The notes: a model not told the origin generated them from the letters alone. DNA of 64,000 nucleotides from Nonomuraea muscovyensis (GCF_014207745.1 NZ_JACHJB010000003.1:1116001-1180000), one strand, 5' to 3'; shown: positions 50,602 through 59,775, counted from the first letter of the stretch. Numbers and translations are program-made.

Positions 50602-51969
50602 CTACCCGCGCAGGTTGGCGGCCAGCAGGTCGAGCAGCGGCTCGCGGCGTACGCACCGCTCCAGCAGGAACGAGTCGGCCAGCGCGACCAGTTCGTCGTC
50701 GCCGAGGCCCCCGAACAGCGCGGCGTACTCCGGCAGCAGGGCCTGCGCGAGCAGGATGTGCCTGACCAGGTCGTCGGTCTGGTAGCGGGCGCCCCACGGG
50801 TACGGATCCCAGCCGGGCGCCTCGTCCTCCAGCAGCCGGTGCAGCGGGGCCAGTTCCTCGGCCGTCTCCTCCATCGTCGAGCCCCACCGGTCCACGCCGA
50901 GCCGTCGCTTCTTGGCGATGAACGACCCGAACCTGTCCAGGTACGGCCCCGCCGCGCACACCAACCCCTGCAGGCCGACGTCCTTGTAGGTCCACAGCGA
51001 CCATCCGGCGTCGTGGGCGTCGTAGATGTCGAGCTGGTCGCGCAGGATCTGGTGGCGCTGCTCGTCCACGGCCTGGTCGCCGGTGTAGACGGGCCCGAAC
51101 TCGCCCACCCACAGCGGCGTGCCCGTCTCCCGCTGGAACCGCGAGCGCCTGGCGAAGGCCTCTTCCAGCTGGGTCCGGTCACACCACTCGCCCCGGGTGT
51201 AGCCCGGGTACGGCCCGCCGTGGGCGAACCCGGCCAGGGCGTAGTCGTGGCAGACGAACACCGTGTTCTCGTACATCTCGCGGAAGACGGTGAAGTCCGT
51301 GGCGTAGGTGTTGCCGTCGAGGAACAGCACGTGCCGCGGGTCGGCGGCGCGCACCGCCTTCACCAGCCGGTCGTAGAACGGGCCCACCACCTTTCCGGAG
51401 GGGTCGCCCGGCTCGTTGACCGGGTTGTAGCCGGCCACCCACGGATGGTCGCGGTAGCGGTCGGCGATGGCCTCCCACAGGTTCACGACCCGGTCCTGGA
51501 AGTGACGATGCTGCCAGAAGGCGGCCACGTGGGTGGGGTTGTCGGAGTGCCAGTGCTGGTTCTGCGCGCCGGGCAGGGCGTGCAGGTCGATGACGCTGTA
51601 GATCCCGTGCGCGCCGAGCAGGTCGATGACGCGGTCGAGGTGGCGGAAGCCGTGCTCGATGATCTCGAACGGGCGCTCGTCGGACTCGAGGTGGCGGTAG
51701 TTGACCGGGATGCGCACGCAGTTCATGCCCAGCCCGGCGAGCAGGGCGGCGTCGCTCTCGGTGAAGAAGGAGGTCAGCAGCCGGTCGAAGAACAGCTCCG
51801 CGCGGTCCTCGCCGAGCACGTCGCGCACGGCGGCGCGCATCGAGCTCTCGTTGGCGGGGTAGCCGGTGATGAAGTTCTCCATGTTGAGCCAGCCCCCGAG
51901 GCCGACTCCGCGCAGTCGTACCGGCGTGCCGTCGGGCGCGCGGAGCTGCGATCCGGACACGTGCAGCAT
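50602..51969 (-). CDS. Cytoplasmic GH5-like glycoside hydrolase
   Basis: A 455-residue cellulase-family (GH5) enzyme without signal peptide. The acid/base glutamate is in GYNPVNEPGD near residue 180, the nucleophile in WVGEFGPVY near 286; NCVRIPVNYRHL and VIDLHALPGAQ are further family marks. Because it is intracellular and last in an oligosaccharide importer operon, it probably splits imported oligosaccharides. ATG 51969 has AAAGGA six bases upstream; ATG 51975 overlaps the permease stop. Confidence 0.9.
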   Translation of the reverse strand: MLHVSGSQLRAPDGTPVRLRGVGLGGWLNMENFITGYPANESSMRAAVRDVLGEDRAELFFDRLLTSFFTESDAALLAGLGMNCVRIPVNYRHLESDERPFEIIEHGFRHLDRVIDLLGAHGIYSVIDLHALPGAQNQHWHSDNPTHVAAFWQHRHFQDRVVNLWEAIADRYRDHPWVAGYNPVNEPGDPSGKVVGPFYDRLVKAVRAADPRHVLFLDGNTYATDFTVFREMYENTVFVCHDYALAGFAHGGPYPGYTRGEWCDRTQLEEAFARRSRFQRETGTPLWVGEFGPVYTGDQAVDEQRHQILRDQLDIYDAHDAGWSLWTYKDVGLQGLVCAAGPYLDRFGSFIAKKRRLGVDRWGSTMEETAEELAPLHRLLEDEAPGWDPYPWGARYQTDDLVRHILLAQALLPEYAALFGGLGDDELVALADSFLLERCVRREPLLDLLAANLRG

Positions 51970-51971
51970 GG

Positions 51972-52787
51972 TCATCCTTTCGTGGCTCCAGCGGTGAGGC
52001 CCCCGACGAGGTGCCGCTCGGCCAGGGCGTAGAAGCCCAGCGCCGGCAGCATGGCGAGGACGAGGTAGGCGAGGATCCGGGCCGTGTCGGAGGCGTACTG
52101 GCCCTGGAACTGCTGGACGCCGAGCGGCAGCGTCCAGGACAGCTCGTCGCTGAAGACCACCACGGGCAGCATGTAGTTGTTCCAGCTCCCGACGATGGCG
52201 AGCACCGAGACGGTGGCCAGCGCCGGGCGGGCCATCGGCAGCAGGATGCGCCAGAAGAAGCCGAACGGGCTGCAGCCGTCGATGATGGCGGCCTCCTCCA
52301 CCTCGCCCGGGATGCCGCGGAAGAAGCCGCGCAGAATGATGATGGTCAGCGGCAGCCCGAAGGCCGCCTGGGTGAGGATCACGCCGAGCGGGTTGTCGAG
52401 CAGCCCGAGCGTGCGCAGCAGCACGAAGATCGGCAGGATGGCCACCGCGAACGGGAACATCAGCCCCATCGTGAAGACCGTGAACAGCACCTCCCTGCCG
52501 CGGAAGGCGAACCGGGCGAAGACGAACGCCGCCATCGCCGACAGCAGCACGACGATCACGGTCGTGGTCACGGCGATGAACGTGCTGTTCCAGAGCTGGC
52601 GCCAGAACGAGCCCGCGCCGAGCACCTCGGTGTAGTTGCCGCTCTGCCACGGGTCCGGCAGGCCGAACGGGTTGGTGGACAGCTGGCCCGTGCTCTTGAA
52701 GCCGCCGAGGACGGCGTACAGGATCGGGACGAGGATGAACGCGCCGACGATCCAGGCGATCGCGTGCAGCGGAAGGGTGCGTCTCAA
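51972..52787 (-). CDS. Oligosaccharide ABC importer permease (MalG type)
   Basis: A 271-residue permease with about six helices and the EAA loop EVEEAAIIDGCSPFGFFWRI near residue 175. No ATG fits; TTG 52787 overlaps the upstream permease stop (TTGA) and has GGGAG seven bases before, so I chose it. It pairs with the MalF-like protein. No ATPase gene lies in this operon, so a shared MsiK-type ATPase encoded elsewhere is expected. Confidence 0.92.
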   Translation of the reverse strand: MRRTLPLHAIAWIVGAFILVPILYAVLGGFKSTGQLSTNPFGLPDPWQSGNYTEVLGAGSFWRQLWNSTFIAVTTTVIVVLLSAMAAFVFARFAFRGREVLFTVFTMGLMFPFAVAILPIFVLLRTLGLLDNPLGVILTQAAFGLPLTIIILRGFFRGIPGEVEEAAIIDGCSPFGFFWRILLPMARPALATVSVLAIVGSWNNYMLPVVVFSDELSWTLPLGVQQFQGQYASDTARILAYLVLAMLPALGFYALAERHLVGGLTAGATKG

Positions 52788-53746
52788 CGGTGGTCTCCCA
52801 TCCGGGTGCTGGCGCCCTCCAGATCGCGGCGCATCACGAACCGCTGGTAGAACAGCGCGAAGATGAAGCTGAGCACGAACATCACCACGCTGATGGCGCT
52901 CGCGTAGCCCACCTGGTTGCGGCCGAAGCCGAACTCCATCATCGTGACGGCCATGGTCTCCGAGGCGTGCGACGGGCCGCCTTCGGTGAGGATCCACACC
53001 AGGTCGAAGAGCTGGATCGTGTAGATGACCGACAGGAAGACGCTGATCCGGATCGTCGGGCCGAGCAGCGGCAGCGTGACGTGCCGGAAGACCTTCCACG
53101 ACGTGCCGCCGTCGATCTGCGCGGCCTCGATCAGCTCGTTCGGGATGCCCTGCCGCCCCGCGAGGTAGATCATCATGTGGAAGCCGAAGTACTTCCACGT
53201 CATGACCAGGAACAGCGAGTACATCACGGTGTCCGGGTCGGACAGCCACGACGACTCCAGGCCGACGAAGCCCAGCAGGTGGTTGGCCAGGCCGCTCCCC
53301 GGCGACAGGATGAGCGAGAACAGCACGCCCGTGATGACCTCGGAGAGCACGTACGGCGCGAAGAACACCAGCCGGTAGACCGCCCGCCCGCGGATGCGCT
53401 GGTTCAGCAGCATCGCGACGGCCAGCGAGAAGGGAAGCTGGACCACCAGCGAGAACGCGATGAGCAGCACCAGGTTGCGCAGGTCCTGGTGGAACAGGTC
53501 GCTGCCGAGCAACCGGGTGAAGTTGTCCAGGCCGACGAAGTTCGTGGGCAGGCCCCCGAAGCCGTTCCACTTGAAGGCGCTGGCGTAGAAGGCGACCACG
53601 ATGGGCGCCACCACCAGCAGCAGGAAGAGCACCAGCGCGGGCAGCACGAACAGGGTGACAGTCACCCGGATGCGCCGCCTGCGGGGGTCGGGCCGCCGGT
53701 GGGCCGGACGCGCGGGCGCCTCCGGCCCTCGGGTCAGCGTGGTCAT
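52784..53746 (-). CDS. Oligosaccharide ABC importer permease (MalF type)
   Basis: A 320-residue permease with about six helices; a basic Arg-rich cytoplasmic N-terminus (RRPDPRRRRIRV) precedes TLFVLPALVLFLLLVVAPIV. The EAA loop is LIEAAQIDGGTSWKVFRHV near residue 210. Its ATG overlaps the binding-protein stop by 4 bases. Confidence 0.93.
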   Translation of the reverse strand: MTTLTRGPEAPARPAHRRPDPRRRRIRVTVTLFVLPALVLFLLLVVAPIVVAFYASAFKWNGFGGLPTNFVGLDNFTRLLGSDLFHQDLRNLVLLIAFSLVVQLPFSLAVAMLLNQRIRGRAVYRLVFFAPYVLSEVITGVLFSLILSPGSGLANHLLGFVGLESSWLSDPDTVMYSLFLVMTWKYFGFHMMIYLAGRQGIPNELIEAAQIDGGTSWKVFRHVTLPLLGPTIRISVFLSVIYTIQLFDLVWILTEGGPSHASETMAVTMMEFGFGRNQVGYASAISVVMFVLSFIFALFYQRFVMRRDLEGASTRMGDHR

Positions 53747-55023
53747 TCGCTCTGGGCCACTTCCGTGATCGACCGCACGACCTGCTCGGGTGTCTTCGTG
53801 CCGGCGATCAGCTGGGCCACGCTGTCGTTGACCTCGGCGCCGACGGCCGGCGGGTACGCCTGGTCGAGGTAGAGCTGGAAGCCCGTGGCGCCCGACAGCG
53901 ACTCGGAGACGACCTTGAGGTTGGGGTCCTTGACCGCGCTCTCCTCGCCCTGCAGCACCGGCAGCGTGCCGCCCGCCGCGGTGCTCTTGCTGTGGACGTC
54001 CATCTGGGTGACGAACTTGAGGAACTCCACCGCCTCGGCGGGCGCGTCCGCGCCGACGGCCAGGCCGCCGCCTCCGCCGAGCGCCTCGGTCGCCACGCCC
54101 TTGCCGCCGTCGACCGCCGGGAAGGGGAAGAAGGCGAGGTCATCGCCGAGGCCCTTGCCCGCGTCGTTCTGCACCGACGGGGCCCACTGGCCCATCAGCT
54201 CCATGGCGGCCTTGCCGTTGGCGACGCTCGCCGCCTGGCCGTCGGGGGTGGAGTAGCCGGCGCCGAGGAAGCCCTTCTGGAACGGCTGCAGGTCCACCAG
54301 CGCCTTGAGCTGCCGGCCGGCGGTCACGAAGTCGGGGGTGTCGAAGTTCTTGTCCACCGCCGCCTGCTGGAGCGCGGGCAGGCCGGCGATCCGCATGGCC
54401 AGGTAGGTCCAGTAGTAGTGGCCGGGCCACTTCTCCTTGCCCGCGAGCGCGATCGGCGTGGTGCCGGCCGCCTTGAGCTTCCCGACCGCGTCGAGGAACG
54501 CGGCCCAGGTCGCGGGCGGCTGGGTGATGCCGGCCTGCTCGAAGAGCTTCTTGTTGTACCAGAAGCCCACCATGCCGATGTCGTACGGCAGCCCGTAGGT
54601 CTTGCCGTCGAACTGGTAGGCCGACAGCGACGCCTTGGTGAACGTGCCGAGGACGGGGGCCACGTCGGCGGAGAGGTCCTTGACCAGCTCGGCGTCGATC
54701 TGCTGCTTGAGCACGCCGCCGCCCCAGGTGGCGAAGACGTCCGGGGCCTTGCCGGACTGCGTCAGCGTGGTGAGCTTGGCCTTGTACGCCTCGTTCTCCA
54801 GGACGGTGGCCTTGATGGTGACGTGGGGATGCCGGGCCTCGAACTCCTTCGCCCAGTTGGCCATGATCGTCTTCATCGGGTCGCTGGTCGACAGGTGCCA
54901 CATCTCGAGCGTGACCTTCGCCGGCGAGCCGTCCTTGCTCGGTTCGGACGCCGTGGTCCCGCCGCCGCCACCGCACCCGGCGACGAGTGCCGCCGTCGCG
55001 ATCAGCGCGAAACTCCGTTTCAT
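53743..55023 (-). CDS. Oligosaccharide-binding lipoprotein of the ABC importer
   Basis: A 426-residue extracellular binding protein, family 1 (MalE/UgpB-like). Lipobox AALVAGCGG near residue 17. Fold marks include EMWHLSTSDPMKTIM, GKAPDVFATWGGG and GLPYDIGMVGFWYNKKLFEQ. GAGGAG precedes the ATG. First gene of the operon with MalF, MalG and the GH5 enzyme; LacI-type operators lie just upstream. Confidence 0.94.
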   Translation of the reverse strand: MKRSFALIATAALVAGCGGGGGTTASEPSKDGSPAKVTLEMWHLSTSDPMKTIMANWAKEFEARHPHVTIKATVLENEAYKAKLTTLTQSGKAPDVFATWGGGVLKQQIDAELVKDLSADVAPVLGTFTKASLSAYQFDGKTYGLPYDIGMVGFWYNKKLFEQAGITQPPATWAAFLDAVGKLKAAGTTPIALAGKEKWPGHYYWTYLAMRIAGLPALQQAAVDKNFDTPDFVTAGRQLKALVDLQPFQKGFLGAGYSTPDGQAASVANGKAAMELMGQWAPSVQNDAGKGLGDDLAFFPFPAVDGGKGVATEALGGGGGLAVGADAPAEAVEFLKFVTQMDVHSKSTAAGGTLPVLQGEESAVKDPNLKVVSESLSGATGFQLYLDQAYPPAVGAEVNDSVAQLIAGTKTPEQVVRSITEVAQSE

Positions 55024-55043
55024 AGGGGCTCTCCTCAGGCCGC

Positions 55044-55075
55044 CGAAAATTTCGTGAAACCCCCCGATAATTTCG
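55044..55075. promoter_or_regulatory. Two LacI-family operator candidates before the GH5 importer operon
   Basis: CGAAAATTTCG (55044-55054) and CGATAATTTCG (55065-55075) are inverted repeats whose starts are 21 bases apart, in phase on the helix, between the importer operon and the divergent LacI gene. The shared form is CGAAAnTTTCG, which resembles sites described for xylan-related LacI regulators in streptomycetes. Confidence 0.75.
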
Positions 55076-55138
55076 TTGCCCGGAGCATAGGTAAACGCCG
55101 TGTTACGCGTCAATAGCAGGAACGACAGCATGTTGGGG

Positions 55139-55151
55139 CCGAAAGTTTCGG
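55139..55151. promoter_or_regulatory. LacI-family operator candidate before the lacI-type gene
   Basis: CCGAAAGTTTCGG is a perfect 13-bp palindrome with the same core as the two sites nearer the importer operon. It ends 13 bases before the ATG of the LacI regulator, so it fits autoregulation. Confidence 0.8.
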
Positions 55152-55164
55152 TAGACTGCGGGCC

Positions 55165-56178
55165 ATGTCAGCGAAGAGGCGGGTGACGATAGCCCTGATA
55201 GCCGAGGAGGCCGGGGTGTCCATCCCCACGGTCTCCAAGGTCATCAACGGTCGTCCCGAGGTCGCTCCGGAGACCCGGCACCGGGTCGAGCGGCTGCTGC
55301 GCGAGCGCGGCTACCAGCGGCGCGCCAGCCACGGCGAAACCCCGGCGGGCCTCGTCGACCTGGTGTTCGCCGAGATCGAGTCGCCGTGGGCGATGGAGAT
55401 CGTGCGCGGCGCCGAGGGCGCCGCCCACGAGGCCGGGGCCAGCCTCGTCATCTCCGTCCTGCACACCCACGCCGGTCCCGGCCGCGACTGGATGGAGCGC
55501 CTGGCCGGCCGGCGCACCGACGGCGTGGTCATCGTGGCCTCCAAGCTGTCGGCGGGCGTCCAGGACCAGCTCAGCGCCCGCTCGCTGCCGTTCGTCGTGG
55601 TCGACCCGGAGGGCGAGCCGGCCCCCGGCGTCGTGTCGGTGGGCGCCACCAACTGGAACGGCGGGCTCGCCGCCACCCGCCACCTCATCGAGCTGGGCCA
55701 CCGGCGCATCGCCATGATCAGCGGCCCGGCCGACATGCTGTGCAGCCAGGCCAGGATCGACGGCTACCGGGCGGCTCTGGAGACCGCCGGGATCCCGGTC
55801 GAGCCGGAGCTGATCCGGCGTGGCACGTTCCTGGTCGACTCGGGCCACGACCACGGTCACGCGCTGCTGTCGCTCGACGACCCGCCCACCGCGATCTTCG
55901 CGGGCAGCGACCTGCAGGCGTTCGGCGTGTTCGAGGCGGCGCGCCAGCGCGGCCTGCGGGTCCCCGCCGACCTCAGCGTGGTCGGCTTCGACGACCTGCC
56001 GCTGGCCCGGTCGGCCTGGCCGCCGCTGACCACGGTCCGCCAGCCGCTGCAGGAGATGGCGGCCCTGGCCACCCGCACGGTGCTCGGCATGGGCCGCGGC
56101 GAGGTGCCCGAGACGCGGCGGGTGGAACTGGCCACCGAACTGATCGTCCGCGAGAGCACCGCTCCGCCCGCCGCGTGA
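55165..56178 (+). CDS. LacI family transcription regulator
   Basis: A 337-residue repressor. The helix-turn-helix with hinge is at residues 6-60 (VTIALIAEEAGVSIPTVSKV, then NGRPEVAPETRHRV). The sugar-binding core follows, with GATNWNGGLAATRHLIELGH near 155 and VVGFDDLPLARSAWPPLTTV near 270. Divergent from the oligosaccharide importer and GH5 operon, which it probably represses until an oligosaccharide binds. Confidence 0.95.
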   Translation: MSAKRRVTIALIAEEAGVSIPTVSKVINGRPEVAPETRHRVERLLRERGYQRRASHGETPAGLVDLVFAEIESPWAMEIVRGAEGAAHEAGASLVISVLHTHAGPGRDWMERLAGRRTDGVVIVASKLSAGVQDQLSARSLPFVVVDPEGEPAPGVVSVGATNWNGGLAATRHLIELGHRRIAMISGPADMLCSQARIDGYRAALETAGIPVEPELIRRGTFLVDSGHDHGHALLSLDDPPTAIFAGSDLQAFGVFEAARQRGLRVPADLSVVGFDDLPLARSAWPPLTTVRQPLQEMAALATRTVLGMGRGEVPETRRVELATELIVRESTAPPAA

Positions 56179-56222
56179 CCACCGGGCCCGGCCTGCCCCC
56201 CTGCGTCACCACCAGGCGTTTC

Positions 56223-56246
56223 CCGGCTGCCCGCGCGGGCAGCCGG
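56223..56246. promoter_or_regulatory. 24-bp perfect palindrome at a gene junction
   Basis: CCGGCTGCCC, a GCGC centre and GGGCAGCCGG form a perfect 10-bp stem with a 4-base loop. It lies 45 bases after the LacI stop and ends five bases before the ATG of the next gene, covering the place where its ribosome site should be. It could be the LacI terminator, a translational brake, or both. Confidence 0.6.
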
Positions 56247-56251
56247 ACGTC

Positions 56252-56707
56252 ATGACGCGAACTCTCCTCAGCGAGGCGGCCAGGGGCGCCGCGGGCGGCG
56301 CCCTCGCCACGGCGGCGATGAGCACGGTCATGGTGGCCGGTGACCGGGCCGGGCTGATGCCCGACCAGCCGCCCAAGCGCATCGTCCGTTCCCTGCTGCC
56401 GGGGCACCGGCACCAGCCCAAACCGGGCGAGGGCCTGCTCGCCACCGTCGCCCACTTCGGCTTCGGCATCGCCTCGGGCGCGCTGTTCGGCGCGCTGGCC
56501 CGGCGCCGCCGCGCCAGGGTGCCGCTCGGGATCGCCTACGGGCTCGCGATCTGGCTGGTCAGCTATGCCGGGTGGGTGCCGAAGGTGGCCGCGCTGCCGC
56601 CGATCCACCGCGACCGGCCGGGCCGCCCGGCCGTGATGGCCGCGGGCCACGTCGTGTACGGAACGGCGCTGGCCTGCGCGCTCAACCGCTGGGACAGGCG
56701 CCGCTGA
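56252..56707 (+). CDS. Small membrane protein, function unknown
   Basis: A 151-residue protein with three or four hydrophobic segments (GAAGGALATAAMSTVMVAG, LATVAHFGFGIASGALFGAL, LGIAYGLAIWLVSYAGWV, AAGHVVYGTALACAL). It resembles small conserved actinomycete membrane proteins of the DUF6789/DUF1440 kind; I cannot name a function. A perfect palindrome blocks its ribosome-site region. It converges on a lipase-like gene three bases away. Confidence 0.72.
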   Translation: MTRTLLSEAARGAAGGALATAAMSTVMVAGDRAGLMPDQPPKRIVRSLLPGHRHQPKPGEGLLATVAHFGFGIASGALFGALARRRRARVPLGIAYGLAIWLVSYAGWVPKVAALPPIHRDRPGRPAVMAAGHVVYGTALACALNRWDRRR

Positions 56708-56710
56708 CGC

Positions 56711-57835
56711 TCACCCGCGCCAGAACCTCACCTCCGGGTAGGCGCGCGACGGGCCGTCCAGCAGCGGCCGCCGCTCGCGCAGGAGGTGCCGGTCGAAGAA
56801 CGACCGGACGTACGTCCGGGTGACGGCGATCGCCCGCTCGCCGTCGAGCTCCTGTGCGGGCAGCCCGACCTGCGCCTGCAGCACGGCGTAGTCGGTGAAC
56901 GACGCGTGGTTCGTGCCGGACACCGTCAGCCACCGCTTCCAGCCCCGCACGTGCGGCCAGAACTCCGGCCACGACGCGTCACCGACCGGCGTGTGGTTGG
57001 CCTCGGTGCCGAGCATCAGGTACGGCCGGCGCACCGGCTCGGCGGGCGTCCTGGGCATGAGGCTGCCGTCCAGGTTGATCCCGGCCCGCACCCGGCGGTC
57101 GGCGGCCATCACCTGCGAGACGGTGTTGCCGCCCAGCGAGAACCCGGCCATGCCGATCCGCGACCGGTCGACCAGCCGCCCCCAGCGGCCCTCCAGCAGC
57201 TCGTCCAGCACGAACCGCATGTCCTTCACCCGGCTGGCGGTGATCGTCGCACCCCACTCCGGGGTCATCTTCTTCTGGCAGGTCACGCAGCCGACGGTCC
57301 GGCCGTCCGGCAGCGTCGTCGCCACCGACTCGTGAGTGTGCCCGACCGCGGCGACCAGGTAGCCGCGGCCGGCCAGCTCCTCGCCCAGCGAGGTCATCGT
57401 CGCCCGGGGGAACGCGTGGCCGGGCGACACCAGCACGAGGGGCAGCCCGCGCTTCGCCGCGGCCGGCGGGGCGCCCGTCCGCGCGTGGGTCCGCGTCTTC
57501 GCCAGGGCGTCCGGCGGGACGTTCGTGAACGGCGCGAGCACGGCCGCCGACTCGGCCGCCGTCATGTAGGGCGCGGGGGAGCCGGACGCCTCGGCCGCCG
57601 GGTACCACACCGACACCACGAGCTGCCGGTCCCCGAAGTCCGGCACCCACGGGTCCGGACGGCCGGGGTCCACCAGGTGCAGCGTGTCGGACCCGACGGG
57701 CCGCCCGGTGGTGGGCGCGGGCAGCGCGGTCTCGACGGCGCCGGTCCCGACGAGGGAAGAGCCTTCGGCGTGGGCGGCCGGAGCGGCGAGCAGCGAGCAC
57801 GCGACGCCGAGGGCCACGATGAGATGTCGTTTCAT
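56711..57835 (-). CDS. Secreted alpha/beta hydrolase (PAF-acetylhydrolase/lipase-like)
   Basis: A 374-residue exported hydrolase. The signal peptide LIVALGVACSLLAAPAAHA is cut near residue 23. The nucleophile elbow is IGMAGFSLGGNT near 232, SPGHAF near 150 is the oxyanion region, and the His is in NHASFTDY near 318. The long form with VVSVWYPAAE near the N-terminus fits the platelet-activating factor acetylhydrolase-like group. Start is ATG 57835 or 57841; both lack a strong ribosome site. Confidence 0.88.
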   Translation of the reverse strand: MKRHLIVALGVACSLLAAPAAHAEGSSLVGTGAVETALPAPTTGRPVGSDTLHLVDPGRPDPWVPDFGDRQLVVSVWYPAAEASGSPAPYMTAAESAAVLAPFTNVPPDALAKTRTHARTGAPPAAAKRGLPLVLVSPGHAFPRATMTSLGEELAGRGYLVAAVGHTHESVATTLPDGRTVGCVTCQKKMTPEWGATITASRVKDMRFVLDELLEGRWGRLVDRSRIGMAGFSLGGNTVSQVMAADRRVRAGINLDGSLMPRTPAEPVRRPYLMLGTEANHTPVGDASWPEFWPHVRGWKRWLTVSGTNHASFTDYAVLQAQVGLPAQELDGERAIAVTRTYVRSFFDRHLLRERRPLLDGPSRAYPEVRFWRG

Positions 57836-57968
57836 GGTCATCACCCTGCGGGCGCCGGCCCGGCCGCGTCCCGACCCGGACGTCGACCGGCACCCCCTCC
57901 TTTCGTCGCATGCCGGCCGTCCGATCGGCGCTTCCGGCCCGCCCCGCGCCGCCCCGTAGCCTGTCCGG

Positions 57969-59105
57969 GTGCGGGTGAACAGGCAGATGGCGCCGGTGCT
58001 GCTCGGCGTGGCCGTCTTCACGGTGTCCCTGGGCTCGGCGAGCGGCGGGCTGGGCGTCGTGTCGGGCCTGCCGTTCCCGCTGCCGCTGGCCGCGGCGGCG
58101 GCAGCGGGAACGGCGGCCTGGCGGGTGGGGCGGTCATGGTGGCCGCTCGCCGTGGTCGGTGCCGCCGCCTACGTGGCGCTGGCGATGTGGCCGCCCCTCG
58201 TGGTCGCCTCCTACTTCGCGGGCACACGGCTGCGCCGGACCCGCGACATCGCCCTCTACCTGGGCGTGGCCGGCGTCGTGCTGGCCGCGTCGGTGGCGGC
58301 GGGCCGGCTCGCCGGCGGCACCCGCGAGCTGGCGACGGCCACCCCGGCCAACGCGCTGCTGATGATCGTCGCGGCGATGGTCCTGCCGCTGGTGTACGGG
58401 CTGTGGATCAGGTCCAGGCGCGACGTGCTGGCGGCGGCGAGGGAACGGGCCGACCGGCTGGAACGCGAGCAGGTGCTGCGCGCCGAGCAGGCGCGCACCC
58501 AGGAGCGGGCCCGGATCGCCCGGGAGATGCACGACGTCGTCGCCCACCGGGTCTCGCTCATGGTGCTGCACGCCGGGGCGCTGGAGCTGGGGGCGACCGA
58601 CGAGCGCAGCGCCGGGACGGCGGCCGTGATCGGCGGCATCGGCCGGGAGGCGCTGGCCGACCTGCGCGGGCTGCTCGGGGTGCTGCGCTCGCCCGAGCAG
58701 CCCGTCCCGCTCGCGCCTCAGCCCACGCTGGCCGACCTCGACCGCCTGCTCGACCAGTCCCGCGCGCTCGGCATCCCGGTGACGCGGCACGACCACGGCG
58801 AGCCGCGCCCGCTCGGCTCCACGGTGGAGCGGACGGCGTACCGGGTGGTGCAGGAGGCGCTCACCAACGTGCACAAGCACGCGGCGGGCGCGCCCACCGA
58901 CGTGCACGTGCGCTTCCTGGCCGGCGAGCTGCGGGTGGAGGTCTGCAACCGCCCGGCCGCGACCGGCCCGGTGGCGCTGCCCGGCTCAGGCTGGGGGCTC
59001 GCGGGGCTGCGGGAGCGGGTGGAACTGCTGGGTGGCACCCTGCGCACCGGTCCGCGGGACGGCGGCTTCGGCGTGGTCGCCGCCATCCCTGTGGAGGCGG
59101 CGTGA
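57969..59105 (+). CDS. NarL-type sensor histidine kinase
   Basis: A 378-residue membrane kinase. About four or five hydrophobic segments fill residues 8-155. A coiled linker (ARERADRLEREQVLRAEQAR) leads to the phospho-acceptor box RARIAREMHDVVAHRVS near residue 190 (HisKA_3), and the ATPase domain ends with GWGLAGLRERVELLGG near 350. No extracellular sensor domain, so the signal is probably in the membrane. The start is GTG 57969. Its stop overlaps the response regulator start by 4 bases. Confidence 0.93.
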   Translation: MRVNRQMAPVLLGVAVFTVSLGSASGGLGVVSGLPFPLPLAAAAAAGTAAWRVGRSWWPLAVVGAAAYVALAMWPPLVVASYFAGTRLRRTRDIALYLGVAGVVLAASVAAGRLAGGTRELATATPANALLMIVAAMVLPLVYGLWIRSRRDVLAAARERADRLEREQVLRAEQARTQERARIAREMHDVVAHRVSLMVLHAGALELGATDERSAGTAAVIGGIGREALADLRGLLGVLRSPEQPVPLAPQPTLADLDRLLDQSRALGIPVTRHDHGEPRPLGSTVERTAYRVVQEALTNVHKHAAGAPTDVHVRFLAGELRVEVCNRPAATGPVALPGSGWGLAGLRERVELLGGTLRTGPRDGGFGVVAAIPVEAA

Positions 59106-59746
59106 TCCGGGTGCTCGTGGTGGACGACGAGGCCCTGGTCCGCTCGGGGCTGCGGATGATCCTGGAGACCGCCGGCGACATCGTGGTGGCGGGCGAGGCG
59201 CGCGACGGCGCGGAGGCCGTCGGCGCGGTGGCCCGGCTCGCGCCGCACGTCGTGCTGATGGACGTCCGCATGCCCGGAGTCGACGGCCTGACCGCCGCCG
59301 CCCGTGTCCTCGCCGCCCCGGACGCGCCCCGGCTCGTCATGCTGACGACGTTCGACCTGGACGAGTACGTGCACGAGGCGCTGCGGCTGGGCGCCGTCGG
59401 CTTCCTGCTGAAGGACACCCCGCCACGCGACCTCATCGCCGCCGTGCGGACGGTGGCGGCGGGCCAGGCGATGCTCTCGCCGTCCGTCACCAAGAGGCTG
59501 ATCAGCGCGTTCGTGGACCGGGCGCCGTCGCGCGCGGACCAGGCCCGCGCCCGGCTGGCCGCGCTGACCGGCCGGGAGGAGGACGTGATCAGGGCCGTGG
59601 CCCGCGGCCTGTCCAACGCCGAGATCGCCCGCGAGCTGCGCCTGTCGGAGGCGACCGTGAAGGCGCACCTCAGCCGCGTGCTGGCCAAGCTGGGCCTGGC
59701 CAACCGGGTCCAGGCCGCGATCCTGGTCCACGACGCCGACCTGTGA
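59102..59746 (+). CDS. NarL/FixJ-type response regulator
   Basis: A 214-residue regulator that pairs with the kinase gene just upstream. The phosphorylated Asp is in VVLMDVRMPG near residue 54, with DDE at 9-11 and Lys in FLLKDTPP near 104. The LuxR-type DNA-binding helix-turn-helix lies at about 150-205 (LTGREEDVIRAVARGLSNAE, then RLSEATVKAHLSRVLAKLGL). The stop codon is inside a short tandem duplication. Confidence 0.95.
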   Translation: MIRVLVVDDEALVRSGLRMILETAGDIVVAGEARDGAEAVGAVARLAPHVVLMDVRMPGVDGLTAAARVLAAPDAPRLVMLTTFDLDEYVHEALRLGAVGFLLKDTPPRDLIAAVRTVAAGQAMLSPSVTKRLISAFVDRAPSRADQARARLAALTGREEDVIRAVARGLSNAEIARELRLSEATVKAHLSRVLAKLGLANRVQAAILVHDADL

Positions 59747-59775
59747 CCGGGGGGCAGACCTGTGACCGGGGGATA
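59738..59775 (+). repeat. 19-bp tandem duplication covering the response regulator stop
   Basis: GACCTGTGACCGGGGGGCA (59738-59756) is repeated at 59757-59775 with two changes near the end. The first copy contains the last two codons and stop of the response regulator gene. It is the third place in this window where a gene end lies in a short tandem duplication. Confidence 0.9.
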
